From positions 6,386,001 to 6,450,000 of the forward strand of contig NC_063274.1 of the NCBI RefSeq assembly GCF_910591885.1: a DNA stretch of 64,000 nucleotides. Direction: 5' to 3'. A model generated the notes under the pieces. That model was not told the origin of the DNA and did no database searches. It saw only the letters and a program-made list of their open reading frames with translations. Position numbers and translations under genes: made by a program. Positions within the stretch are counted from its first letter, which is position 1. Each line of letters starts with the position of its first letter. This document shows, piece by piece, positions 24,992 to 39,100 of this stretch. This stretch comes from Bombus terrestris. Lineage: Eukaryota; Arthropoda; Insecta; Hymenoptera; Apidae.

Positions 24992-27751
24992 GACCAAAAC
25001 GAGCAACGACGGAGAACGAGATCCGCAGAGACGTAGAAAGAATAGGTAGAGGCTACGGAAAGGGAAGCGGCGAAAGGAGGAAGTCGGCCGTGGGGAGAGA
25101 AGGTGGTGGGTGGTGGATGAGATGGAGGTTGTAGAAGCGTGGATCGATGTGTCGCCCGCGTGTCCAGCGGTCACAGGCGCTTGCGCCCTGACGTCCTCTC
25201 TGTCCTCCAGGACGTCGCCAACCTTCCTGATTCGTCCGACTCGTTGACAGTCCTCTCTCGCGTGTCACTTCCTGGCTGCCTCCCACTCGACCGCTCCACT
25301 TTCCTCTACTCTCCCTCTGTAACAGGGTGTTCGCGTATTCTGTCGCGCTCGTCTTGCCACCCCGTTTCATACCGGCCTCCCTCTTGTCAACCAACCACCA
25401 CCTACCGTGTTTTCGAACGCGCGACAGATTCCGCGCTCGGTCACCGCCCTTCGTGGGTGGGGCACACTACGATTTTGCAACGGATCTTAGTTTCCTTTTC
25501 GGTTCTTACTTTCGAGACTTAGGTGCGTCTACCAGGTTCCGATCGAGTATCATTATGCAGTTATCCGTTGAAATCGTTATCGATCGTTTATATTTTATTC
25601 TTTGAACAAGCTTTTAACGCTAAAGCTATATCGATGATCCACGATGTCTAAATGATCAGAATTAAAATGACACGGTCGGAAACTGATAGGCATAGTGATC
25701 TGTCGGAGTTCTTAGGTTACGAATTCGATATTAGGAAAATAGAGCAGCCTCTGTCTCTTCTTCTAACGTCGATAAATCCTTCATTCTCGTCGATTCCTAA
25801 ATTTTTCGCAAACTTGTAGAGAGGGACACGGATATCTACGATTCACGGCGTATATTTTCGCCGACGTTGAACGTCCCCGATGATCGAAGGATCGTGGAAG
25901 AACGTCGGGATCGCGAGTAATCGAGAGGATAGCGTCACTATGGTCCGTCGACCGAGAGGACCGAACGGAAACGAGCGATTCCGTTGATTGGCCGGGAAAG
26001 TGGTTCGGTGTCGCGAGTGGAAAGCATCGAGTGCTCGAACGAACGGTGTCCCTGGCCACGGATTCGTTCTCGTAGAGTTGGAATGTCGCCGAGCTGTGTC
26101 CCCACGGCAGGGCGACACCAGCGACAGCGGTGATTGGCTGCCCGAGGGGACAGGGGCGTGGTTAACCTCCATCGCTGTCTTTCGATAATTACAGCACGCT
26201 CTCACCTGCACGTCGCGACCTTTACGATCGCCACGACCTCCTTTTCGTACCTGTGTTCGCTCACCGCTGCGATTTCTTCGACGCTAAAAATGTTAATTCG
26301 AAAAGTTCACTTTTTTTATTTTTCTTAACGATACATACATGGGATTTAGCAGGAATGACTCGATCAGTTTCGGGACAAGAAGCACTTTTTCGAAAACAGT
26401 CGTGGAAGGTAGTTTCGAGCGATGCTTTGTTTAATTCAAATTTCAAGATTCAACGAATATCGATTCATTCGGAATACATGGATAGATATTAAAAATTAAG
26501 AAATATAAATATACACATGGGGTATTGCCTCGTTCCACAACATTCCACACGGAAAATAGGCAGGTACATATATAGATAATAAGTATCGTACTACATCCAC
26601 CGTGGAGCAAATTGAGAAATACTCGATTCCCATTACCAACGTAGCTGTGTAATTCCGATACACAAACACCGACACGACATTATAGAAATATGTATCTAAT
26701 AACTATAATTATAATGGACGAGACCTCAACTTCTTTGTTTCCAGCAACGTCCGCGAAACATGCCCCATCACACCGTCACCGGATTCTCAAACTCGCAAAC
26801 AGCGCACCTCCTTGCCGCGGAACGTTCAACCTTCCACCGATATGTCCCACAATTTACTCCACTTGTGCCCGGCCGCGCACGTCGTCATTATCTCTTCACC
26901 CTTTCCACGCTGCTCGTTCAACGTCACCTCGTACGGACATTTTCATTACGCGCAACCGCTCATTAACTCGGTCTCTGTCGCCCTCGCCGATATTCCCTGC
27001 AACTGCAGACGAAGACGAACGAACGAACGAACAAAAATCACGAGAAAGGGACCGAGCAAAAAGAGACGTATAAATAGGCAAGATTTTTCAGAGAGGAACG
27101 AAGGGAGAGGAAGAAAATGTTTAAAAAGGAGAAAGCAAGAGAGCGAATTACAGGTAGAAAGAGAGGGAAAGAAACGGCGGTAGAGGGACAGGAGGGAGGA
27201 GGGGGCAAACGATAGGGGCGTGTTGAAAATCCTCTCTCACGGCGAGAGCGTGGGCCCTGCCGTGTCGCGGGATAATTGGGACACCGTGTATTATCGCTTG
27301 CGTGCCATACTTGCGGTGTGCGGTGTGTGATTGGATAGGCGGAGATGGGTCGCGCGAGATAGCTGACCCTAACTAACGTAGAAACCGAGGGCTATATCTT
27401 CGAGGACCATCTTCTCCATCTGCAGCAGCATTACCTATCCACGTCACGGTTGATGCATGGCGTGGGCGTTCCTGCGTTCGTACGCCGGGGTTCTCATTTA
27501 ATTACCGTTCGCTTCCCCCTTCCTCTCCTCCGCGATCATCTTCTTTCGTGATCTGCTCGAAGCTTTTCCCTCGATTCGTCGAAGGGGATCCACGGTTTCC
27601 GGCAAAACGTCATCGTCGATCGCGTGCCATTTTTTCGGGACGACGGACGCTGCTACGACCACGTTTCTATGCTGCTTCCAACGTTGTTTTCTCTTACATC
27701 CTTGTTGTTTCTTCCTGCATTAAACTATGGATTTGTGTCCCGTTTTGCATA
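24992..27751. other. Gene-free stretch with GC-rich patches
   Basis: GC-rich blocks lie at about 25.06-25.46 and 25.88-26.16 kb, with a purine-rich run near 27.05-27.2 kb. Open frames overlap in several phases and look like artefacts. Confidence 0.55.
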
Positions 27752-28066
27752 CGCCGAAGCAGTCATATATGTTGAAGTGGTCAGCACTTCTAAGAAAACT
27801 CTATATCTGGTGTTTTTGGTTTTCTCAAGCACCGAAACCATCGACAGTGTATAGACAGAAGACTGGGACGAAGGCATACCATAAACGGTAGACAGGCGAC
27901 ATTGGCTTCGAGGTTTTCAGTTATAGGGTAACGCTGCTAGCGTGTGGATCTGGACCAGCTCAAATTATATTCCTACCTGTACTTGCATTTCTGTATTAAA
28001 ATATATTTTCTACCTTACGATTTATCCACGCGTTTCTCTGTTTATACATCTAATAACGATATAGCT
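27752..28066 (+). repeat. Left arm of the long inverted repeat
   Basis: Pairs in reverse complement with 29026-29333. Similarity begins near GCCGAAGC and fades near CTAATAACGAT. Confidence 0.8.
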
Positions 28067-29025
28067 ACATTTGCTGCGACAAAAGACTATGACCAATGAC
28101 TTGTCAGCTCGCTAAAAGGAGGAATACGTGTTTGCTTTTGAATATGACGCAGGTAATGGAATATTATATGTATTACGTAATAATGAAATATCGTTTCCTT
28201 CATCGGTACCAATCACGTTATTGTTTCTTTTACTTTAATCGTAAATCACGCACGTTCCTTATTTATTTGATTTCTGAACTAACCTTTGACTGCTGAATGC
28301 AGCAACGTGCAATTTGACGGTAGTTTGTCTGCAACTCGGTGCCATCGTGACGGTGAATCTGCAACGAGGCAGTATTCTCAAACAGCTGTCCTTTGGCCGT
28401 CACAGCGTGACGTAAATGCTGCAACGTTGCATGCAACTACTTGCTGCTACCATAATTGACGCTATGTGGTAAACTGAAGTCAATGTCAACGTTGTCACGG
28501 CACGATCGTCCGATGATGAAACGCGACAGGAGACTTCATCTTCTTACAACGGTAGCGAAAAATATTCGAGTCATTCGCTCCATTCTAAATAGCAGTTGCA
28601 GTCACCTACGTCGCAATTCACTGATGTTACGCTGTTTTGAAATTTCAGCAACATCGTAGTCGATAATTGGAAGTTAACCATCGTATTTCTTCGACGTAAC
28701 TATACCCATTATAACGTTCGCTTGACATTAAGCTGACTTTAACTTCCAATTAACTTCGAGCACGCGATTAAAAGAACATTTCATTGTACGATTTTAATAG
28801 TACGTATTAAGTTACATCGTAACGTGAATAATACCGGGAAAAAGAAACGACGGACGAATGACAATCTTCTGAATAGATTCTCTTATTCGTCAGCAATGTA
28901 AAATATGTAGCAACTGCAAAATAAAATTACGTTTCTCTTCGTGAATATAGCGTCAACTATACCGCGATATGGTTCATGTCATCGAGAATCCGTGTGGTAC
29001 GCAGTGACCGTGTTGAATAGTGTTG

Positions 29026-29333
29026 AGGTTATTCGGTATATAAAGAGAGAAAAATGCGTGGATAAAGTGTAAGATACAAAATATATATTTGACTTGATAG
29101 TGGAATACAGGAATACAATTTGAGCTGGTCCAGATCCGCACGCTAGCAGTGTTACTTTATGACTGAAAACCCCGAAGTCAACGTCGTCTGTCTACTGTTT
29201 ATGGTCTGCCTCCCTGCTATTCTTTTGTCTATATGCTGTCGATGGCTTCAGCGCTTGAGAAAGCTAAAAAGACCAGATGTGGAGTTTTCCTAGCAGTGGT
29301 TACCACTTCAACAAATAGAAAACGCTTTTCGCC
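29026..29333 (-). repeat. Right arm of the long inverted repeat
   Basis: Reverse-complement partner of 27752-28066. The inner end is near GAGGTTATTCGG and the outer end near CGCTTTTCGCC. Confidence 0.8.
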
Positions 29334-31825
29334 TTTTGATTTCCTTCCCCGATTCCTCCAGCTCGAACGACATCGGTCGTTCCATTCGAGCTTCCAATCG
29401 CGATGAATCCTCGAAGAAAGGAAATGAAAATTTCCCGTCATCGCAAAGCATAATCGAGGGTGTCTGTCGAGGGCAGGGGAGGACACGCCCGATTATAAAT
29501 CACAAGGTACGCTCGAGACCCTTTGACGACCCGACGTTCGCGCACCCCGTGCCCCACCGACACAATATGCCTCGTTACGCACACACGCAAGTACCTCATA
29601 CAGAAAACACGTGCACAGGGTACACACGTCCGTGGGACGTAGACGCGAGATCTTCGTCCAGCACGCACATACGACACACGAGGGGAGGGACGAGAGGCCT
29701 CATTAACTGGTTATTAATAGCTTAGCCGGCTCATATTAATGACAGACGCATCTGCTTCTTATATATCTACCTGGCTTATCCGTTCTGCCCCCGCCACGAC
29801 CACGGGTCAACAATTTTTAGCGGTCGCTCTTGTTGCTCGATGTTCGAGGGATGCTTCTGCGAGGAACCCCGAGTCGAACTAATTTTTTTTCCACTGGTTC
29901 GTATTTTCACTCTTTGTAACGTCGTGTGCACGCGAACATTTATACGTTTATGGGAAATTTAATTAACTAACTACGAATATTATCTTGATATCCAGAAGTG
30001 TTCAAGTACCCGGAAAATGGAGCATAAACAGGGATTTGTTCGGTCCTTTAAATGTTAGAACGAGTATCTGTCTTTTTGAAGCAAAACTGTTTAAGTAAGA
30101 CACTCGTTCGGATGTTTGAAGGATAAAACGAGTCACTGTTTAAGTTTCGTTCTTTTAGTTTCGTACGTGGAAGTATAAATTTGAATGCGGTATCGCAGTG
30201 CAGGTAATAACAATAATATCTTAATGTTGAAAAAATCAACCTGTCGTTTGGTCCATGTTGCTTCTTTCATCCGCATCGACCTTTCCAGATCCTTCCCCGC
30301 TAAGAGCAGAGGCATTCGACACGCAACATTCTTAAGTAATCGTTTCCACGTTCTTCGCATCTCTTACACTCGTCGGATCCCACAATTCTTTAAGCGTTCA
30401 TTTTGCCTCATTTTTATCCAGTTTTCAACTTCGTTTCTTCGGCAAGTGAAGAATCGATCGCTCGGCAGCTAATGCGAAGACCGAACCATTGACTTCAGTT
30501 TCGTCGATTTTTGTTGCTGAAATGAATGCGACTGACTCGGTATTTCATTACATCGCAGAAGTTCTCGACACATAGTTATCGAAAAGGCTACGAACAGTTT
30601 GATATCTTTAATCGTTCATTTCGAAGTCACTGTTGCAGACGTTTTAAAAGTTTGGCGCGATAAAGCATGCAACGACGATGTGACGCGGTTGAGAAGTTGA
30701 TCGGGTTTCAAAAGGTTCGCTCGAACTTGCGAGGAATTCGGTGATCGACCTCTGACCTGTCGAGAAGAAAAAGAGAAAAAGCAGAATGCTGGCGGACGTG
30801 CGTGGAATATGGACACGAGAAATGTTGCTAAATCGCGCGTCCTCCGTAATATCCTGGCGGCTCGCCCCGGGCGAATCGCTCGCGAGCCTGGAGAATGTGA
30901 GCGTAACTGGTCGACGCGCTTCGAGGCACTCGCGAATCGGTGAAAGTGGCGTGGATCGCTCGACGACCGACGCTAGGATCAGCGATACTTTCCGTCGATC
31001 GCGTTGATGCGTCGTGAATCTACTCACGAGATATCTCGTGTCTAGCAAACTGACGAGTCAAACTATCATTATCACTCCAGTTATAGTTTATATCAAGGAA
31101 TGCGTTACAATCGTGGCAGTAATATTGTTCGACGTGTATTTTGTCTTAATAGGTGTTAAATATGTAAGTGCACTTCATTTTGAATATTTCGATTATTGGT
31201 TCCTATTACAGAATAAGTAATAGAGTATCTATTAGCAATGTTATAACATTTATTGCATACGGTTAGTACAAAATATCCAAAGCCAAACTCCGATTCAAAA
31301 AGACCATATATTCCTCTTCAAAATACTCCAAAGTACCCACGTTTGAAATCCAACCAAATAAATCTTTACAAGGTGTATACAATAACCAATAAACCGAACC
31401 ACGCTTTCTGAAAGTCTTGCACAGATAAAAATCTCCTCCCGAAATTCTGCCGAAGACCGTGAAATTTTTCAACAGGACGCGACCACCTGGCCCATAACGA
31501 TTAACGCCGATCGCAAAAACGGGGCAGTTAACGCAACGGCAACAGACCTTCTGTAATAAGTAAAATTTTCATGCGAATCAAAGCGCGATCCTCTAGATCA
31601 TGACCGGGTGATTCCCCTTGGAATGATAAATCGCGAAACGGTTTCAGCCGGCGTAGCTGGTATCAACGGCGATATTCAGTAGCGTCGGACGGCTGGTTGC
31701 CCAATTTAAGCGGTATTCAAGAGGACACAAAGAGGCCCGGTGGCTCATATGTCATCGTGGCAAGTCTATGGTCCACGGCTGGTCTTTTGTCCAGCGGCTC
31801 CCGACGATAGATCCGCGGCCATTTA

Positions 31826-31847
31826 CGCCGCGCCGCGCCGCGCCGCG
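31826..31847. repeat. CGCCG pentanucleotide repeat
   Basis: Four to five tandem CGCCG units in a GC-rich patch. Confidence 0.85.
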
Positions 31848-33769
31848 TCCTCTTTTTCTGCCTGTTACCCGCCATCTCCGGCCGGCCGCTCGCGAATGCT
31901 AATTGATGTTACTGACTTCGAGTGACCCGGCCTCGGTGTGTGGTCCACCACGGTGCCGGTGATGGTGTGCGAGAACGCGTTTAATCGACCTCGCTTCGAT
32001 GGTAACCGCGTCAAGCAACAGGGAACTGGAACGTTTGTCCCACGAGAGTCTTTCGAACGGACTGATCTGGCGGACCAGAGTTGTGTAAGAAGAGGAGTTG
32101 GTGTGGTTGGATGAAGAGCATCATGGTGTCGGTTCATGTCTATCGAGCCGAGTGGAATTACGGTGGTGAAAGTCGTTTGATTCACGCGTGTGGTAGTTCC
32201 TTTCTTTCGATAGTTGGATCAGACGGAGGAAGGGTATGAACACTGGAAGGTTTCGATAATGAAGCGTTAAATAAATTAATGCAAAAACGACAGATACTCC
32301 GTGCGTAAATATGAAATCACATACCCAAAACGTATGCGCCGATCAAGCGGATAGCGTGTTCGCGATCACAGCGTGACGGCACCGTGAACGACGTGGTCAA
32401 CCGGCAGATCCAAATTTCCATGGTCTAACGACTATCTAAAAAACGTGAACGTTCAGAAAAAACGAACGTCGCGACCACCGACACGCGCTGTTTCGATTGA
32501 TCGGATCATCACAGAGATTACGGATCTTCGAGAATTAATTCGTAAGATCCTGGTAAACGGGCGTAGCAGGGGCGGTATGTGTTTCAGAAGAAATGGCAGC
32601 TGTCGAAGAGCAAGAGAGAGGGAAAGGTTACTCGGTGCCGAAAGTCGGCAGCCTAGCCGCGTCTATCCGCGGCTGGCTATTATTTTTTACGAACCGGCTC
32701 AGGAATCGCGTCTAATTCGATGTTTAGCGATTTAAACGTTTGTCTGTGATCGCTACGGGACGCATCTATAATCTGCGGCCGGCCGCTCCGACATGCAACT
32801 TGCGAAAACGCAGCTGCTTTTAACGGAAGAGATCGATGGTCTTTCTGTTTTCTTTCTTTCTTTTCTCTTTTGACTTCTGCGGAATTGAGGTTAGTCTGGC
32901 TGGTGCCGTAGATCTAAATCTAGTAGTTAGCGCAGCTTCCATCTTTTTGCTTTTTCTAGCGTAAGAGTCGGCGATCGAATATTTGTGGAAGCGTTGCGTT
33001 TGTATTTGGAACAATTACTTTTTCACGAGTTATTTATGTCCGTCGCGATATATTTATTGTATTTATCGTAACGTTAACAAAGATTCGAAAATAAAAGGTC
33101 TCCGGATACCGCAAAAAATTTTATAGGAAAGTAAAACGTAATCGGAAAATATGAATTTTTCGTAGCAATTATTAACTATGTAACTGAACCGGAGCAAACT
33201 GATGGGTTTTTCAGTGCTCGATTTTCTTATTTTGACCGTGCGATCCTGTAAATTTTGATCGATCACCCTTGGCCAGCGCGGTATCTGAAAACTGAGGCAA
33301 AAGAGAAGAGGCGCGACCCGGTTCCGTGCTCCAGTTCCGACGCAGGTTCTCACGGCGAAAAAAGGCTCGGAGTCCCGTGAGAGACTCCAGCAGCATTTGG
33401 TCCCGTCCCAAGCCGGCTTTCGTGCGCTATGGTGGCAGAACGATCGCTCGAACAGCGTTCCTGGGGACCGTTGGCGTGATACCCTTTTCGACAACGACCG
33501 CCTCTATCACCTGCTCCCCTCTCTCAAGCGGTATACAGCCAAGAAATACACCGGCCGAGAAAAAGGGACAGAGAAAGAAACGCAGAAGGATCAAGTGCGA
33601 TTTCCTCTTTGTCCTTTCTTTTTTCTCGGTTCTTCTGCTCGAGTGGCCGTGATTACCGGGACCAGGAGAAGAGCAGGAGGATGAGCGAGGAGAGAGGAGA
33701 AGAAGCGGATTCTAAGTCGTGGAGGTGGTGCGATGTCGGCCGAGGAACGAGCCACACGAAACTCAAAGG

Positions 33770-33860
33770 ATATAGACGCGGCAAGGCGAAGGATGAAGCA
33801 GAAAAGAAAGAAGGGACGAAGGAAAGAAGGAGGAAGAAGAGGGAAAGCCGAGGGTAGAGA
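33770..33860. repeat. Purine-rich (GA) low-complexity tract
   Basis: Run of A and G on the + strand with GAAGG and GGAAG repeats. No conserved frame. Confidence 0.75.
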
Positions 33861-34094
33861 GGATTTGGCGGAGGGACGGGGGTGTAGCAGAGAGAGCAGA
33901 GGTTACTTTTAATGTCTCGCGTCACGCAGCCCAAGGCAGCGTGAGCCTCGCCTCGTCCTCCTTACTAATTTGGCGCCAATTTCCAAGCAACCTCCCAAGC
34001 AAAAACTAACCGAACCATATACACCGCTTCTATATACATACACTTGTACCGTGCACTTCACTTCGTGGGCTCTGATTAAATGCTACTCGCCGTC

Positions 34095-34265
34095 GCTTGC
34101 TCCTTTTTTCCTTTCCTCCCTGTTCTTCTTCTCTTCGTCCTCTTTGTCGTCGTCCACGTCTTCCTCTTCTTTTTCTTCGTCCGATTCTTCGTTCTTTCTT
34201 TCTTTCCTTCTCTCGTTTTCTTTTGGGTTCACGGTGCGCGCGCTTTTTCTTCCTTTTCCTTCTGC
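34095..34265. repeat. Pyrimidine-rich low-complexity tract
   Basis: Long run of C and T on the + strand. It creates overlapping long open frames in several phases rich in S/F/L or, on the other strand, R/E/K. These are composition artefacts, not genes. Confidence 0.8.
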
Positions 34266-36101
34266 GGATCCTTTCGTCGCACTCTCCTTTGCGCCGTTTC
34301 TCTCCGTTTCGACCCCAAGTTCCCACACTCCGTATGCGGACGCGTACCGTACCAGCGACCATCGCATCCCTGGCTCCGTGGAACGCCGATGGCCATTGCA
34401 CGCACGCGTGCTGCTGCGTGCATCGTCGGACCTTCCAACGAGAACATCGTTCGCCTCTTCCCCTTTTCACCCTTTTCCCTCTCTTTCCTTACGAGCTTGT
34501 CTTTTAACGCCTTTCGGACTGAATAGCGAAATAAACGGTTTCGACTAACAATAGTACCGATTCTCTCGTTGCACGCATATGCATTCGACGATGAACACGA
34601 TGTGGGAATGCACCAGGCGTCTATTTTCAATGCTATCGATTCTATTCGATCGCTAAACGCTATGAATTCTAGGTGCTATAATTTATCTTCGGGAAAACTT
34701 CGATATAAAGATATCTACGTATAACACTGAATTGTAACTACGATCTATATTTTATTGGAAGTATCAAGTGGGTAGGAAATTTGGGAAAAGCAAGGTTGCT
34801 CGATGGTGCAGAGAAAGAGGATAAAGGATGGTTCCCACGCGAGTCGCGAACCGCGGACGAGGCAGCCACTCGCGGGGACGTCGATAGGATCGGTCGTATC
34901 GCGTCGGGTTATGCAAATACGAGTCTCAGCGGGCGTCAATTTAATGGTAAGGCCACAGGTTCGGGCAACGCGAACCGCGCGGACCACGCATCTCCGAGCC
35001 AATGGATCCTCCAAAGTGGAAGAGCAAGAGAAACGCCATATATCGTCGTTCGACCGATACTTTGCTAGTGATGGATGTTCGATTTTCTCTACTCAAGATT
35101 TTCGAGTAATTAGTTTCGCAAGGTGCTTGACCTTCTACGTAAGAATCGAAGAAAATAGAAGAAATGTCCGGCGAGCATCAAGAGTTCTGAATGTACTAAA
35201 AGCGTTAATTTCTCGTTAAAAGACATAAAATATTATTTTAAATATATCAGAATTTATTCGGAGAATAGCAGCCCCTAACGTCTAAAATTCATAGAAACGT
35301 TCGATGAATCGAAGCGAGTAAAATCTGCGAAAGTTTGAAAATTTGACACGTTCGGGACTACGAAAGATGAAATTTTGAAAATCGATTGGATGGAAGGTTG
35401 GAAACCGATGCGAAACGTGTTGAGTCCATCACTGACGGTGGAACGACTTGGTTTGGTAGGCAGCCAGAGGATCAGGTCATCGAACAGAGGGAGGAAAAGA
35501 GGGAGAAAGAGGTTGGCAGGTATCCACGGGCAGTATATCACGTGGCAAGGATAAGTTTTTGATCGGCCCTTGGTATACGAATGACTCCCCGCTGCTTGAC
35601 CTCATCACGCCACGCTATGGGGGTCTTTATAAACCACCATCGACTGCGCGTATCCTAATCACCTTTTGTCTTAAGCCTGCCAAACTCCTCTTGCGAGGCC
35701 GACCCCGTTGGCTTCTGGCAAAGGATTCGAGCCAACCGTTTGCTCTTTCGTCACCGTTCGTCTTCTATTCCTCCGCGTTTTTGCTATTTTCCCTTCCTTC
35801 TTTTTTTTCGCTAATACTCTCGATTCTTGACACATAATATTTCACTATATATTCTATTTTATTCTCAAATCATTAGACTGTATCGCTGTATCGTAAAATA
35901 GTAAATGTTTATTAAAGACAGATTTCGAGTCGCTTTTTCTCTGACTCGCAAACGCAGCTCATTGTGAACCGACCTTAAACGTCAAGTCGTCGTATGCTTC
36001 TTCGACTGTTTTCCAAGAATTAGCTTTCATGAAATTCTCGCAATTAGACAGAGATTTCTATTAAGGTTATCCGCTTCTTGTAACGTCGATTACTTAAGAA
36101 G

Positions 36102-39100
36102 ATGAATCACAACAACTGGAGGCCCGCTTGGATACGCGGTAACAAGTTCGAAGACATCGTCTGGATAACGAAGGACGTTCTAGCATGGTGTTCCGGTATT
36201 CTCATCGTGTTCTACAACATCAATCAGAAGAAACAGAGTTTTTACTGGTGCTGGAATCACGACACTGGAGAGGGCGTCCGGTGTCTCTCCGCTCACAAGA
36301 CACTGTCCGTGTTCGCCTTTGCGGAGAAGATCATTCAACCGAGAATCCTCGTCTTTTCTTACCCGTCGATGTCGAAAATTGCCGAATGTACCGGTGGATG
36401 CGCTTCCGGATACTTAACCACTGCATTTGCCCAGAGAGATCATTTGATTTCCATTGGATCGTATCCTCTCTTTATGATGACCATTTGGAATTGGAGAACC
36501 GGAGAGAAGATTATTTCCGTGAATACTTTTATACGCGACGAGGTTGGACAGATCATGAAGATAACTCAGATCGGACCCACCGTTGTCAGCCAACTGGGCA
36601 GGACGTGCGGACAGTTGTACACGTGGGAAGTGGATATCGCTGGGAAAGTCGCCATTGTGAAAGGCAAGAGCGTTTTTTGCTTCTTATTGTTAAATTCGAT
36701 CGACTTCGGTCTTTGATTAGGATTAAACGATCGATCGATAAATCTTACCCTGTTCAACGAACCGAACGAAGAATGTTATCAAATTTTAAGGAGAACGGAG
36801 TCGCTCTTGGACATACGTAAAAGTGTAACGTGACTTTATGAAAAATTATAGCCGACGAACCATTGGCAATGGCAACTCTCCAAAACTGGCTCGATGTTAT
36901 TTTAAGATTCTTCAGTTTCCAAGCAAATTATTCCAACTTTCGTATTCCAGATCACAAGATAAAGCTACCGAGAGATACGTCGATCCTGTGGGCAGACTGG
37001 AGTCCAACATCTACGGAACCGCTGCTAGCCATCACAGACGTCAACGGCCACGTCTTTCTCAGCAACTTAGATGGCAGTAGCATCAATCGTATCGTGTATT
37101 CCCAACGATGTAACATCTGCACGGACATGGAATTGCCGATAGTCGCCTGGTTCCGAGAGGGTATTATCTTACGAACGACCTTCTGTCAAATTCGTTTCTT
37201 CACGAGGAACCCGAGAACGAGTTCGTGGCGGAAGGAATGGTACGTGAAGTCAGAAACAAGGCCGTACGTTCTGGTGACTCATCCGAACGAAAATCGATTC
37301 TTCTACTCCACGTTAGAGGGATATTTGATGCAGATCGACTTCACCGAAGACGATGCGGCTCCTAAAGTTCTTATGGTTCTCAATTACGGCGTTGCCTATC
37401 GGTTCGCGGATTTTATCTATCCCTGGTGCCATCATCTCGTCGTCATCTGCGATGCGAAGAAAGAGTTGATCGTCGTCGAGTGTTACGGAGGGAAACCGTT
37501 ATCTTCCATCGATCCAGAAATTGAAAGTGAAATTACTTGTCAAGTTTCACATCCAGATTTTCCGTTAGTCGTGTTGGGAACGGAAAACGGCGAAGTGGTG
37601 TTCGTTACCTTTACCGAACCGATCGAACCTAGGATCGTAGCTCGAGTGAGGCTGCAGAGAACGCCGATAGATTTAATCAAGTTTTCAAACACTGGAAGGT
37701 AGCGTATTTGTTTGAAAATTGTTTCTTTTTTAAACGGTTTAATCTTGGAGCGTTCACGATACCGTCATGAAAACTACAGATTCATGATCGCTGGCGAGAA
37801 AAGAACCGGCAACTGTTACTGCGTAAGTCTTCAGCGCGACAAGATGTACACCCCGGTAACGTTGATCAAAGTTCGTCGCATGATCACGGATCTTCTGATC
37901 TACGAAGGATTCAGGCAGCTGCGAGTCCTTGTTCTTTACGTGGGCGCGAAACATTACAACGTGGGACAGATCGTGGACCTATACGAAGCGTCATCGGAAC
38001 AAAATTTGATCACCGACTGCCTACAGTCGTTGAAACTTCCTGGCGTGTATCGTACTCTCTATCACGTCCCTGGAAATCCGATGTTGCTCATAGGATCTCC
38101 TTATCTGACGCGTCAATTACGAGTGCAGAGGGTGCATGATTTTAAGCAAATATTTATGGAGGATGGTTTAGCGACGGGACATCAGGTTAAAGTGGCTAAT
38201 TTGTACGTCGATCGATCATGGATCGTTACCACTGCTCTCGATGGATGCGTCTTGATCAGGGATAAAACGGTACGACGAGTAGTGGCGCATATCATGACGC
38301 ACCATAGGTCCGATTTGGGTACGATCAAGGCTATGGCGAATAGACAAGGCGACTTGATCGTTTGTTTGGGCTACGATGGCTCGTTGGTCGGTATCGTTGG
38401 AGAAAGAAAGGTTCTTATTTTTGGTTTCGCTGTTATTTTTTAAGCGGGAAATACGACAAAGCGGTAGTATTATACCTAGTATATTAATTTGCTACAATCG
38501 AAACATTTTAAATTTTCGTGAGCCAATGTGTACGTAAAGTGCCGTACGAATTTTTCAGTCTTTTCATCGTTGCTTGAATATCGTATTTCCCGCCTTTTTA
38601 GAGACGATAATAAATATAATTCCAGTCTCTTTCTACAATTATTTCCCCTTCTTTCCTCCAGCGTAGGATCTCTCGCAATCAGGACTAACCTCCTCCAAGG
38701 AACCGCTGTACAAATCCGAATACGAAGTTTACGAAAGGCTGAAGAAAAAGATCCAGTCGGACTATGCCAGCCTCGATCCTACGATTTACGAGTTATTAAC
38801 GCGTCCAAAGTACGAGTTCCCCGATCCAAGACAGGGTGACAAGACCTGGTCGGACTGGAGGGATGAGATACAGCTGAAAGAAGAAGAAGAAAAATGTAAG
38901 GAAGAAAGAGCAGCAATTTTGGCAGACTTCGAAGTCCTACGAGGCAAGGTGAAAAAGTTACTGGATGCGAACGACACCAGTCCGGAAATAGAGAAACTTC
39001 CTGTGTCATCCTTCGATCTAGATCTCACGAGCCGTGATCAGAAATTGAAAGCAGGCCGCGACATCTGTGAAGATCTTCGTTTGGAGCTCGAGCACAATAT

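Larger units (their letters stand above)
27752..29333. mobile_element. Long inverted-repeat element (non-autonomous DNA transposon or foldback-like)
   Basis: Two diverged arms of about 310 bp face each other, 27752-28066 and 29026-29333, around a loop of about 960 bp. Shared blocks include CTGGACCAGCTCAAATT, TTTATCCACGC and GTTGAAGTGG. Both arms even translate to similar short peptides (VEVV.T..KT..LVFL.FSS.E.IDS). No transposase frame is visible in the loop and no clean target-site duplication was found, so the class is unknown. The arms differ at many positions, indicating an old copy. Confidence 0.8.
29334..36101. other. Gene-free stretch upstream of Cfap43
   Basis: GC-rich patches lie at about 30.78-31.0, 31.6-32.06 and 33.28-33.7 kb, with the purine- and pyrimidine-rich tracts near 33.8-34.3 kb. 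The Cfap43 promoter should lie just before 36102, but no TATA box was identified. Confidence 0.55.

Noticed and set aside
33970..34630. Open frames of 130-192 codons on both strands
   Set aside because: Products of a pyrimidine-rich tract (S/F/L on one strand, R/E/K on the other), with several frames open at once.
36185..36820. 211-codon + frame overlapping Cfap43 exon 1
   Set aside because: A shadow of the Cfap43 coding frame; it runs into the intron and has no homology by eye.
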